Positions 49,291 through 61,200 of a stretch of DNA of 64,000 nt are shown here, one piece after another. Location of the stretch: assembly GCA_029706075.1 (NCBI GenBank), contig JAINUG010000048.1, forward strand, positions 5,775,874-5,839,873, written 5' to 3'. The DNA is from Aldrovandia affinis. Taxonomy: Eukaryota; Chordata; Actinopteri; Notacanthiformes; Halosauridae. Position 1 is the stretch's first letter, and every line of letters starts with the position of its first letter. The notes beneath the pieces were generated by a model. That model was not told the DNA's origin, ran no database searches, and saw only the letters and a list, made by a program, of their open reading frames with translations. Made by a program: the position numbers and the translations under genes.

Positions 49291-52177
49291 ATATTATCAG
49301 TCATGCAGATGTTTATATATTTTTTATGGCCATTGCACACTGGTAAACCCTTGACTCATGTTTTTCCAGATTAGAACAGCAATTTTCACCAAGAAAGAGA
49401 CTCTCGCTTTCTCACATGAAACTAGCTGCTGACAATGGCTACTTTCAATCTCTGTACTCGTGGTCCCTTTCCGCTTTTCTAATGAGAAAACAGGCAACCT
49501 TGAATTGGGGGAAACCACTTTGTGTGAACCACAGGGGTTATAATGATGCACAGCCATTGAGGGTTACCTTTGGTTGAAAAAAAAAATTTCAAATGTTGAA
49601 AATCCCTCATAACGCAACCACACTGTAGTCACTCCTTCCTTCTACTGAATATCACACAGTCTGCATTTTAGATACAGCCAGTCAATTACTTTCAGGTCTT
49701 CACCTCTCACTGATTCAGCACTGTGACGGTAATTGTAATCAGGTTAACATGCTGGATGCTAGAGCACTTGAATAACTGAAAGATTGAATCATTTATGTCA
49801 AAAATGTGAATATAAATAATATAATGGCAAACAGATTATATGCAGTATGGAATCATACAGTGGCCAAAATTCTATCAGAATGGTTATTTATTCTTTTTAT
49901 TCTTGTTTATTGTTATTAATGTTATTTGCAAGGAAAATATGCACATATGACTATAATAATAATGGCAATAATGACTTTACCCTTTTCAATGAAGTTACTT
50001 ATTAAAGCGAAAAACAGAACAACGAACATGCAAATAAATGTTTATGGAGGTCACGTTAGCTGATTCCAAGCTGACTTAGCTGTCACTTGCTGTGACTTCC
50101 ACGTTAGCTGACTTTCAGAAGGGCTTCACAAGTACAGCAACCAAATCTCGAATTCCTTATTTTTGTACAAACTCTCCAAACATTCCAGCCCACACCTGTC
50201 TCACCACCTCCACCACATTTGAAAAATATACATTAGCTGTACCCACTGCCCACAAGGCAATGTTGTGTTACCTTGAAGGCAGAAGAAACAGACACTGAAG
50301 GTTTGTGCACAGACCTTGGAGAAAGAATTAGAAAATGGTATGTAATGTCAGATTTTTTAAAAGATCCTTGCTTCACAATTTTGACCTGATAACGATGAAA
50401 CAATAACCAGTCCTGACATGCTTTTCACTTTCTGCCGATCACTGTCAGGGCTGTGCTATTGTAGGCTCAATTGTTTATAAAAACCAATAAAATCACCTTT
50501 TATTTAAAATCTCAATATTTAATGGTGACCAGACAAGACACAGCTTATACATTTCTGCGTAGGTTTCATGAATTCAATTAAACTGGATTTAAGCTGTGAT
50601 ATGGTAACAAGGTCTTTAAATCAGAGTAGAAAAACAAAACCAAGCATTCTACTTTGCTGAAATGCATATCCAATTTACAAAGTTTGTGACGTTATCTACA
50701 GCAGGAACATATTTCTCAACTGTCAATTTTTTACCATTGAACATTGCCTTTAGGTGTGCTGGAATATACCTGCTCTGCCATTCAAATATTCTTGCTTCTT
50801 GCAATTGTAACACATTATTGTTATTAAGTGAGAACTAGTAGGACAACTGTAGTGGATACTGCCAGCCATTTCACAGGAGATGCCGGGGCATCGGAGTTAA
50901 CAGAGAACAATCCATATTTCATTGTACATTACAGCTACTTTGACCTGCATGTGTGCTCCTTCCTGCTGCTTGTTATTGTAAAAATATCCTTGAAGTAAGC
51001 CATTTACACCATAAGCAAATTGATTCCACTGTGGCAGAATGCTTGACATCAAGGTTTCAGTTCCCCTTTAAATTTGCTGTACTTGAGAAATCGTGCCTTA
51101 CAATGGATCGTTTGGATTTCAGCAAGGATGCTAGTATGCCAACTCTAGGTAGTCCTATAGTGTATATTGAAATATAGCCTATTAGTTAAAGGATGTGGAG
51201 GAAATAGTGTGAGGAGAAAGAGAAGAATCCCCAATTCTTTGTCTCTGGAGGGCATCAAGGTCTCCTTTTAGAGTCTTCTTCCTGGGCCAGTCAGGCATGT
51301 TCTACACCACCGCCTTTATGGCCTCTAGCTCCAGGCAGAGGTGAGAGGTCTCAAGGTCAATGGAACTGCCGGACCCCTGTGTTCTGACAGGAAGAATGGA
51401 AACCATGTGGGTGGTTCAGTGTGAAGACATTATACAATAAGCACAACTCTGTTCAAACGTCGACATCTTCCTGTTTTCCATGGTTTTGCTTTGAACAACA
51501 GAGATGAAGAAACCATGCATGTGTAAAATCATAAAAACACAAATGACCTTTCCCGAAGAACAGCAATTTATTATCTGGCAGATGATGTTATTAGTAACAT
51601 TTTGGAAACTACAAGCAATATTATACAGCTAAATGATTTTTGGGCCACTTGTTAACAGATAATCAAAATAAGGCTTATGCCTACATTAAAATGGTGATGG
51701 TCTGATGGTTTTATCCTGGTTGTTGATTAATATTATTTATTTGGGTAATACTCACAATTTAAAACTGTCTGCTTTCTGTTGCATTCCTGTAGCAGGGGGG
51801 GAAATCGAGAAATTGGAGATGAGTCACTAGGATTTCTGAAAATCCCTATTCCTTTTATATAGGGATAAGTTTTCACATAAGTGATGCAGGAAATGAATCT
51901 TTAAAACATTTAGTCACATCTGTGACATAAAATAATAATAATAATAACAATAATAATAATAGTAATAGTAATAAACATAAAAGTCAAAGCAACTGCTCCT
52001 TTACTGTATTATATCAGCCGAAAGTTGTTTCTATTCACTCCAAGTTTTCTGTAGATGTATGCCATGTGTGAACATCTCTGCACACAAATTATGATTTGCT
52101 TTAAACCTGTTGAAATATAGACTAGAACATCGCTGTGTTTATGAATATTGAGAGGTAATGTTAAGGTATAGACTCAC
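49291..52177. other. 3' flank of the TIM gene
   Basis: AT-rich. (ATA)n at about 51930-51975. Should hold the last TIM coding exon and 3' UTR; phase-compatible candidates are 52106-52009 and 51383-51325, neither with family similarity. Confidence 0.4.
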
Positions 52178-52268
52178 GCTTTCTGAAGATAAATGCAGTC
52201 CCCATTAGAATCACCAAGAGTAGGGTTGGACACAGAATCCACACCAGATGAGGACTGTGCATCAGTGT
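52178..52268 (-). CDS. TIM gene transmembrane exon
   Basis: 91-nt exon after …attgttcag, phase 0 in and phase 1 out, donor GTGAGT. It encodes a hydrophobic helix of about 21 residues (LVWILCPTLLLVILMGTAFIF) followed by Arg-Lys, the usual stop-transfer charge on the cytoplasmic side. Confidence 0.85.
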
Positions 52269-55200
52269 CTGAACAATACAATTATGGTCATTATAGGCAG
52301 GCAAGCAGGTTATAGCACAACTCTTCGGACATGTGGGTTTAAATGTCCTGCAGAATATGTCTGTGTTATACCTTTTCAGCTGATATGGAATTCTCAGGTG
52401 TCCACACTTCAATCTCATTTATCATGTTGTTTTGAGGTACCAATGTGGGACTTGCGGTCGAATAATCCCACATACCTAGGCAAAAGAGACATGTACTTGT
52501 TTTTTGTCAGAACAATATAAATCACAGAAATTATAAATCAATTGATGCATGACAGTGGAATACATTTTACAATATTAATTTGTTGTGGTCGGCAGTGTGA
52601 CTGTTGTGTGTGATTGTTAGTCATCCGTTTCCTTGTGATCTAATGGTTAGCTGGCATAAAATGTTCTCCTTAAACACAATGACTGCACAGCTCAGCTATT
52701 GGAGTGGTCTGAAAAGACGCAGTAGCCAGCAGCACGTGATTCAGCAGTGTGCATGCAATCACTGTATCGTCAGATGTTCACTTTCCCAATTCTTGAATTA
52801 GAGAGCTACTGAGGTTGGTGATATGATCACAGATTGTACAGGGCACTTTACCCTGTGTGACAGCGTCTGTGGTCAGTGTGTCTGTGGTCTCTGGGTCAGT
52901 TGGCCAGGAGGATGACATAGGTATCTCTGTTGTTATTGCTGGTAGTGGAAAGGCATGCGTGAGACAAATACAAAAATATAAGAGGCACAAAATGAAACAT
53001 AAATCTCAGATATGTTTACTGTATACATTTTCTCCTGTATTTAACAAAAATTAGGCATTTTATTTTTGATGTATTTAAAGAACAATATAACATCAATAAA
53101 TATTTTGTTTGAAAAATCATAAATGGAAAAGTGAATGTTTAAGCTACATGTCTTACTACTGAGAGATCTTTGAAGATTTAGCAAATGTATTTTTTCTAAA
53201 ATTACTTTTGAACATTTATTAAATACATTTAAAATAAGTTACATGTATTTGAAAGCTCACAGAATTAAAAAAATGCCTACAATTAGTAAATTATGCTTCA
53301 CATATTTGATTAAATACCATAAATGACAATCAACGCATTTATCTACAGTCAGATACATTTAATAAAATCAATAATCCATGCAATTGATTAAATATTTCCT
53401 ATATTTACTTGAAGGATATGCGAAAATACAACCATTGGTTGGATTTACAGTAGCAAACATTATGTTTCAGCTTTGTAAATACATGTGTCTTTGTATATGT
53501 GTATTTGTTACACTTTCCCCTTTGCTCGATATTAAATATGAAATGAGCTGAATGCATTTAAAGTTCCTGTTATGAATATAATATTGTGTTTAGACTGTAT
53601 ATGGAACTGTACCTTGTGTAGGATTGATTGGGGTCTCTTGATCAGTAGTAACAGGTATCTCGGTTGGTGTAATAGGTGCTGAAAAGAGATTGGCACAATG
53701 CAGAAATCTGAGCAAAATACCTTTGTGCAAAAAAACGAATCTTAACTCATCATGCATTTTGCACTGCTTTCACCTCTGTGAATTTGTACATTGATATGTT
53801 GCATTTGTACATTTTTTGTGTACATTTTTGTTTGCTGCCCCCTTGACCAGGGCTTATGTGAAAAGGAGAGGTAGATATCAATGTGACTTCTCTGGTTAAA
53901 TAAAGGATACATGAATTAAACTTAAAAGACAAAATAAATATATGGATATATAGTATTTTGTGGAATTGGAATTTATTGGAATGCAGGCCCTAAGTAAAGT
54001 CTGCATTAGGTTGTAAGCAGAATTGATGCATATTATAGAGAGAACATATGGATGTAAATTCAATACAAACTAATTGTACAGTGCAACTGATTTGCATCCT
54101 TCTAAGGTATCTAAAATGTAAACACTAAAATGGATCCAGACATAATTAAAATACATTGATTATAAAATAAAATATAATCTCCAATGTTTATGTTATTTCT
54201 GCTTACAGATACAAAGGTAGTTTGTTTTTCAAGAAAACTATTCTATAAATAAATAGTTGACAATAATGTTGTTTACACATAGTTTGCTATCATAATTTAG
54301 CAAAGCAACTTGATTATCCAAATTCCCCCAAAAAGCATTCCCAATTTTTAGATGGTAGCACTGCTGGGTTTGGTCATAATATCATGATCATAATAAAGAC
54401 TGTACAGGATATTGCACTTTGTGTGAGAGCATCTGTGGCCAATGTGTCTGTGGTCTCTGCGTCAGTTGTCCAGGGAGATGAGGCAGGTGGCTCTGTTGTT
54501 ATTACAGGCACTGGAAAGAGATTGGTATGAGTAAAAAATATGGCCCACAACATTTACATTCATATTTCAAGCATTCCTAACCCTACATTTTACAAAATGC
54601 TGCTATTTCATGTTTAACGCCAAATATGAAATACAGTATCTTGTTAATAATGATATTTTAAAGCCATTTTGTTTCACTACCAATAGCTATCCAGTTCTAA
54701 CAAGGTTTGAACAAGCTTAATGATTCACCTTGAAGCATGTCATTTTTTACCTTAATTAATAAGCATCGTAAGCATCTGTCCAACTGTGATGTCTGTTCAG
54801 ATATTGTTTGACGTAGTATGACATTTAAGCAAAATGTTTTAATAAGACACACTGGAACATTTAAAAGTTTCATACATTTATTTCTTAATGAAAGTAAATA
54901 TTTATTGCATTTAGTGAATGGATATTCATTCATTCAAATACAGTGGGGTCTAAAAGTCTGAGACCACTGCCAAGATCTGTTTGTTTTCATCGTTAATCGA
55001 AAACTAACACAAAATGTTTACTCATGTGGCATTTGTTATTGAAGAATGTCATAAAATACTGATACAAATTGAAAAAAAAAGTTTGTTTGAGGAAGGATGA
55101 ACATTTATTAAATACATTTAAAGTAAGTTACATGTATTTGAAAGCTCACAGAATTAAAAAAAATGCCTACAATTAGTAAATTATGCTTCACATATTTGAT

Positions 55201-58200
55201 TAAATACCATAAATGACAATCAACGCATTTATCTACAGTCAGATACATTTAATAAAATCAATAATCCATGCAATTGATTAAATATTTCCTATATTTACTT
55301 GAAGGACATGCGAAAATACAACCATTGGTTGGATTTACAGTAGCAAACATTATGTTTCAGCTTTGTAAATACATGTGTCTTTGTATATGTGTATTTGTTA
55401 CACTTTCCCCTTTGCTCGATATTAAATATGAAATGAGCTGAATGCATTTAAAGTTCCTGTTATGAATATAATATTATGTTTAGACTGTATATGGAACTGT
55501 ACCTTGCGTAGGATTGATTGGGGTCTCTTGATCAGTAGTAACAGGTATCTCGGTTGGTGTAATAGGTGCTGAAAAGAGATTGGCACAATGCAGAAATCTG
55601 AGCAAAATACCTTTGTGCAAAAAAACGAATCTTAACTCATCATGCATTTTGCACTGCTTTCACCTCTGTGAATTTGTACATTGATATGTTGCATTTGTAC
55701 ATTTTTTTGTGTACATTTTTGTTTGCTGCCCGCTTGACCAGGGCTTACTTGAAAAAGAGATGTAGATCTCAATGTGACTTCTCTGGTTAAATAAAGGATA
55801 AATAAATTAAACTTAAAAGACAAAATAAATATATGGATATATAGTATTTTGTGGAATTGGAATTTATTGGAATGCAGGCCCTAAGTAAAGTCTGCATTAG
55901 GTTGTGAGCAGAATTGATGCATATGATATTATAAAGAGAACATATGGATATAAATTCAATACAATCTAATTGTACAGTGCAACTGATTTGTATCCTTCTA
56001 AGGTATCTAAAATGTAAACACTAAAATGGATCCAGACATAATTAAAATACATTGATTATAAAATAAAATATAATCTCCAATGTTTATGTTATTTCTGGTT
56101 ACAGATACAAAGGTAGTTTGTTTTTCAAGAAAACTAGTTAGTTAATAAATAAATAAATAGTTGACAATAATGTTGTTTACACATAGTTTGCTATCATAAT
56201 TTAGGAAAGCAACTTGATTATCCAAATTCCCCCAAAAAGCATTCCCAATTTTTAGATGGTAGCACTGCTGGGTTTGGTCATAATATCATGATCATAATAA
56301 AGACTGTACAGGATATTGCACTTTGTGTGAGAGCATCTGTGGCCAATGTGTCTGTGGTCTCTGCGTCAGTTGTCCAGGAAGATGAGGCAGGTGGCTCTGT
56401 TGTTATTACAGGCACTGGAAAGAGATTGGTATAAGTGAAAAATATGGGCCACAACATTTACATTCATATTTCAAGCATTCCTAACCCTACATTTTACAAA
56501 ATGCTGCTATTTCATGTTTAACGCCAAATATGAAATACAGTATCTTGTTAACAATTATATTTTAAAGCCATTTTGTTTCACTACCAATAGCTATCCAGTT
56601 TTAACAAGGTTTGAACAAGCTTAATGATTCACCTTGAAGCATGTCATTTTTTACCTTAATTAATAAGCATCGTAAGCATCTGTCCAACTGTGATATCTGT
56701 TCAGATATTGTTTGACGTAGTATGACATTTAAGCAAAATGTTTTAATAAGACACACTGGAACATTTAAAAGTTTCATACATTTATTTCTTCATGAAAGTA
56801 AATATTTATTGCATTTAGTGAATGGATATTCATTCATTCAAATACAGTGGGGTCTAAAAGTCTGAGACCACTGCCAAGATCTGTTTGTTTTCATCGTTAA
56901 TCGAAAACTAACACAAAATGTTTACTCATGTGGCATTTGTTATTGAAGAATGTCATAAAATACTGATACAAATTGAAAAAAAAAGTTTGTTTGAGGAAGG
57001 ATGCAATGGAATTGAAATATCTATAAATATTTTGTTTCCACACCATTGCCTTTCATTTCCTTAAAATGTTGTGACACCTTATCTTTCATTTAGGTTGTAA
57101 TACATGGACACTCCTAATACACAGTGTGAGTTGCTTTGGTCTAACAATTAATACTGAATATTGTAATTAATTAATTATCTATCTCAGTGGTCTCAACCTT
57201 TTTGCCGCCAAGGCCCACCTGTGTCCAATAAAATATTCCAGGGCCCCACTACATATGATAAAGACTTTTCCCCTCCCGACATTTCTAACTCAGTGTGAGG
57301 TCTGCTGCTGCTGCTGGCTAATAATACGATCAATACGTGGGGAGATTTTTGACAAGGCGACACGCATTTCATCCTCAAGCTCAACCTAGCCCTATATTTT
57401 GTTTTCAGAGCTGTCATGGCTGAAAAGCCAGCTTCACACAGATATGTGGTGCTGAATGGTATCAACACCTTAACTGCTGCATCATGAGACACTTGGTATT
57501 CAGCACCACACTCAAACCGGAATGTTTCCAGGGGCACTTCACTGAAACAAGCTCTCCAGGTGGTGTCCGATGAGATTTCAATGAGTTCTTCCAAGAGTTT
57601 GAATGGAGATGTGTCAGGAGGCTTGGTCTCAATGTTCTCTGTAAAGGGGTTCTTTATCCAGAGGTAGGAAGCTGCTTCTGAGTTCAGGGAAATAACTGTT
57701 GAACTTGTCCAATACCCCTGACAAGTGTGCTGTTACCTGGCGCTTGATGGTTCTGAAATCCATCTTTTTCTCCTGAAGGAAGACATGTAACTGTTCGAAC
57801 ACATCAGTGGTTCCTGGTGCGGTTTGACTTGTCCACATTTTTTACTTTCTTTTGAAAGCCTCCATTCTTTCATGCTGGGTTACGTTTGTGTTTCCACCCT
57901 GCATTGTTTTGTTGAGTTTGTTCGTTTCATTAAAGATATCCGCAAGGTAGCGGAGTTGAGCCAGCCATTTCTCATCCTTGAGGAGCTCAGCCAGTTCAGG
58001 TTTCTTGTCTGAAAGAAAGGTATGCAGTTCCTGCCTGAGGCTGAACAGGCGCATCAGCACCCTTCCTCGGGACAGCCATCTTACCTCAGCATGCATGAGT
58101 GCTGGTCAGAACCCACCTCTTCACAGAGGGCAGTGATTAACCTTGGGTTTGTGGCTCTTGATTTAACAAAGTTCACAATGGTCACAGCATTGTTCAAAAC

Positions 58201-61200
58201 TTTGTGAAGCCCGGGATCAATGTCCTTTGCGGCAAATGCGTCTCTGTGCAGAACAAAATGTGTTGAGACGGCACGGGGAGCAACAGCTTTTATTCTTTGA
58301 ACTACTCTGGAGTGTCTGCCCATCATCGACACGTCTGTCGACTCGTCTAATTTGATGGCAAAGTCATTTCTGTGAAGACGCACAGCGCACTGTACCGTTA
58401 TATCCTCCGGCATTGATGAGATACAGCGTTTAACTGTGTCATTTAACATCAGAATTTTTTAGAACTGCTTGGCCTACTCCTCTCCAAACAATTATCTCAC
58501 TATTTCAGCTGCACAAGGCATAACCAAGGTTTCCCCAATAGTATGAGTTTTTTTTTATTGAGCTATCATCCGGGCCACGGCGTATGATATTTTAAGAAGT
58601 TTCTTATCCCAGGTTTTGCCGTTTGCTCAAAAAATACTTGTTTGGGGGCTTGTCCTTGTAAGGGTCATATTTTGTCTGTTAATGTCTGATCAACTTGGAG
58701 GGTCTCAAACACTTGTTGGATAGCACTTGAGAACAAATGACACATTGTGGTTGTGATGAGCCTTTGCTCCTGGGGAATACAACAAAGCCGTAATTAAGGT
58801 ACCTGTCTTAGTATTTCCACAATTTTTCCGATTTTGCTTTAGCTGAGCATTTTTTCTTTTTATTACTTGCAGCCTCTGTGTTCTCCACATCTGTGTCCGA
58901 GACTGGGGCACACTCTTGGTGGTGGAAGTTGATGGTTGATCGGTCAGGTTTTGATTAACTGTAACTTGTTTCAACGGACGAGTTAAAAACTTGTCCGTTT
59001 TGGATGAAAATGCACAGCAACAGTTGAGATATACACTACCAGTCAAAAGTTTTAGAACACCCTCATTTTCCAGTTTTTACTGAAATTTAAGCAGTCCAGT
59101 GAATAGCCTGAAATGGTACTAAGGTAAGCGGTAAACTGCGGAAAAAAACTTTAGGCTACCAACCTACCACCTGCAGGTGCTTTAATCTTGATAAAAGACA
59201 CTTCCTTTGCAAAACGTTTTGCAGCTGTTTGTAATTATGTCAACAGAGCTTAGTGAAGTAGTTAGAGGTCAAATTGTTGAGTAAACATTTTGTGTTAGTT
59301 TTTGATGAATGATGAAAACAAACATATCTTGGTAGTGGACTCAGACTTTTGGACCCAAATGTGGTTAATCATATCATTAATTCAAAATGTCATACATTTA
59401 TTAAGTACCTGAAGTTGTACTGTGAAAATACAATTAAAGGCAAGTTGAATACATTTAAAGTCAAGAGCTTACAATTATTGGGTTCTATTTGACATTTTGT
59501 CAGATTAGTTATCAACACGAAAATGGTCTATTTCGAGTATATGTGACATGTGACAGATTAAATTACTGAAATTGCTTTTCTTAAAATGTTTAAGATGGAT
59601 GTCACACAAAGCCATTTTATGATATTGGAATTTACAATGCTAAAGCCTGATATCTCAAAACTATACCATCTGCAGATAGAACTCTGTCATTCTTGAAATA
59701 CAGTACTAGAAGCTTTACCTGGAGTTGGATGGTTTGTGGTCTCTTTCTTTGTAGTTATAGGTATATATGTTGTAGTAGGTGCTGGGAAAGAGATAAACAC
59801 AATTCAAAATGTTCAACAATATGAGGGGTTACATCAAATGAAATCCTGATGTCTCCCTGGGTTTAGGGAACTCTTTCACAAGTCTCCAGTCTGCCATCAC
59901 CAACCAATGTTTCCAGGATATTCAACCTCCTTAAATTGTATTGTCTATCAGATGACTGCCATCACTTTTCCAGGCAAACCACAAACCCCAGCTGATAAAA
60001 AGGGTGCAGAGTATCTGTAGAGTGCTTCACCAAGCCGGTACAATACAATGTAGGCTACTTATGTTGCTCAGCAGAAAGTACCAAATACAATAAACAATAA
60101 AAGGACTTTATTTAAGGAAACAGGCCATCTTAATTAATCGGTTTGATATTGTTGATATGCATTGTATCAAATATGTTATACAGGTCACAGCCTTGCTCTG
60201 TACAGCACAATTCAACATACAGTAGCACAGTCAAGCTCAGCAGTGGCCAGCACAACTTCAATTACCTGCTGTACACCTTATTTCCTCTCACCCGTGACTC
60301 AGGTATAAGCAATCACTTATTCAATTATTCAATTATTCAATTATACATACTCCATCAGTCAATCCATACCATTAATGGGGTAATAACAGTAAACATAAAA
60401 CTGTACCTTGTGTAGGACTATTTGTGGTCTCTTGATCAGTAGTCACCGGTACCTGTGTTGTTTTAACAGGTGCTGGAAAGAGGGACAGAGACATTAATTC
60501 TTCATGCAGGCCCCAGGTATATACATGTGCATTAGGTTGTTTGTAAACTGAATTGATGAATATTAGAGATAGCGCACAAGGGTATGGACACAATACATGA
60601 TTTGATTGAATAGGTGCTGGGAAAGAGATTGGAAAGGTCTATGACAAGGAAGCCTTGTCATGCAGCATGTGTATTTCTCTGAAAGGATGGTATATGTTGC
60701 AACAGGAACTGCTTTTAACACAAAGTTGAGCAGACATACATCATTGTGCAGGGATTGTATGCCTGTGCTACTCACCTCTCTGCAGGATCAGGTGAACTGT
60801 GTCTTTCTGGTCATTAAGCCATCCTGGGATATGAACACGGCAGCCATATATCCCAGCATCACTTTCCATGGTGTTGAGGATGGTCAGAGAGACCTCTCCC
60901 ATTGTCAATCTGCCCAGTAACTGATATCTGTTAGACTTTCTCGTGGTCACTCTATTCCCATTTGTTGAAATGATTTCATTGTTACAACCACTGAAAGGTA
61001 CATATCCTCTCCCCCAGCACATATGTAGAGCACCATGATAACCTGCATTGTATCTGCATGGCAGGGTAACACTCTGCCCTACATAACCTCTAACAATTGG
61101 TGTGAAGGATTGATTACCTGAGAGAGGGAAAGAGGGAGAAAGACACAGAGAGAAAATAAGAGATGGCATATACTAAAAAATTAAGCTGTGATGAGAGTAT

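Larger units (their letters stand above)
53210..57002. repeat. 1.9-kb tandem duplication of a two-exon mucin cassette
   Basis: 53210-55098 and 55099-57002 are near-identical direct copies (offset 1889-1904 bp), each holding one type A and one type B mucin exon, the LINE 3' tail between them, and the left end of a MITE. Differences are few: single bases, an extra T in a T-run, and small insertions near 55925 and 56140. The second unit runs on into the rest of the MITE at 57003, while the first stops inside it at 55098. Confidence 0.95.
56845..59362. mobile_element. Tc1/mariner-type MITE interrupted by hAT and Tc1 sequence
   Basis: Left part 56845-57184 and right part 59172-59362 together match the intact element at 8938-9459: same outer sequence (CAGTGGGGTCTAAAAGTCTG at left, CTTTTGGACCC at right) and same interior (ctgcaggtgctttaatctt…). 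The gap between is filled by the hAT and Tc1 pieces. The right terminus is worn. Confidence 0.85.

Noticed and set aside
57193..58810. Host ZBED-type gene
   Set aside because: In-frame stop after the BED finger, several frameshifts and a hAT terminus at 57185 mark it as a dead transposon.
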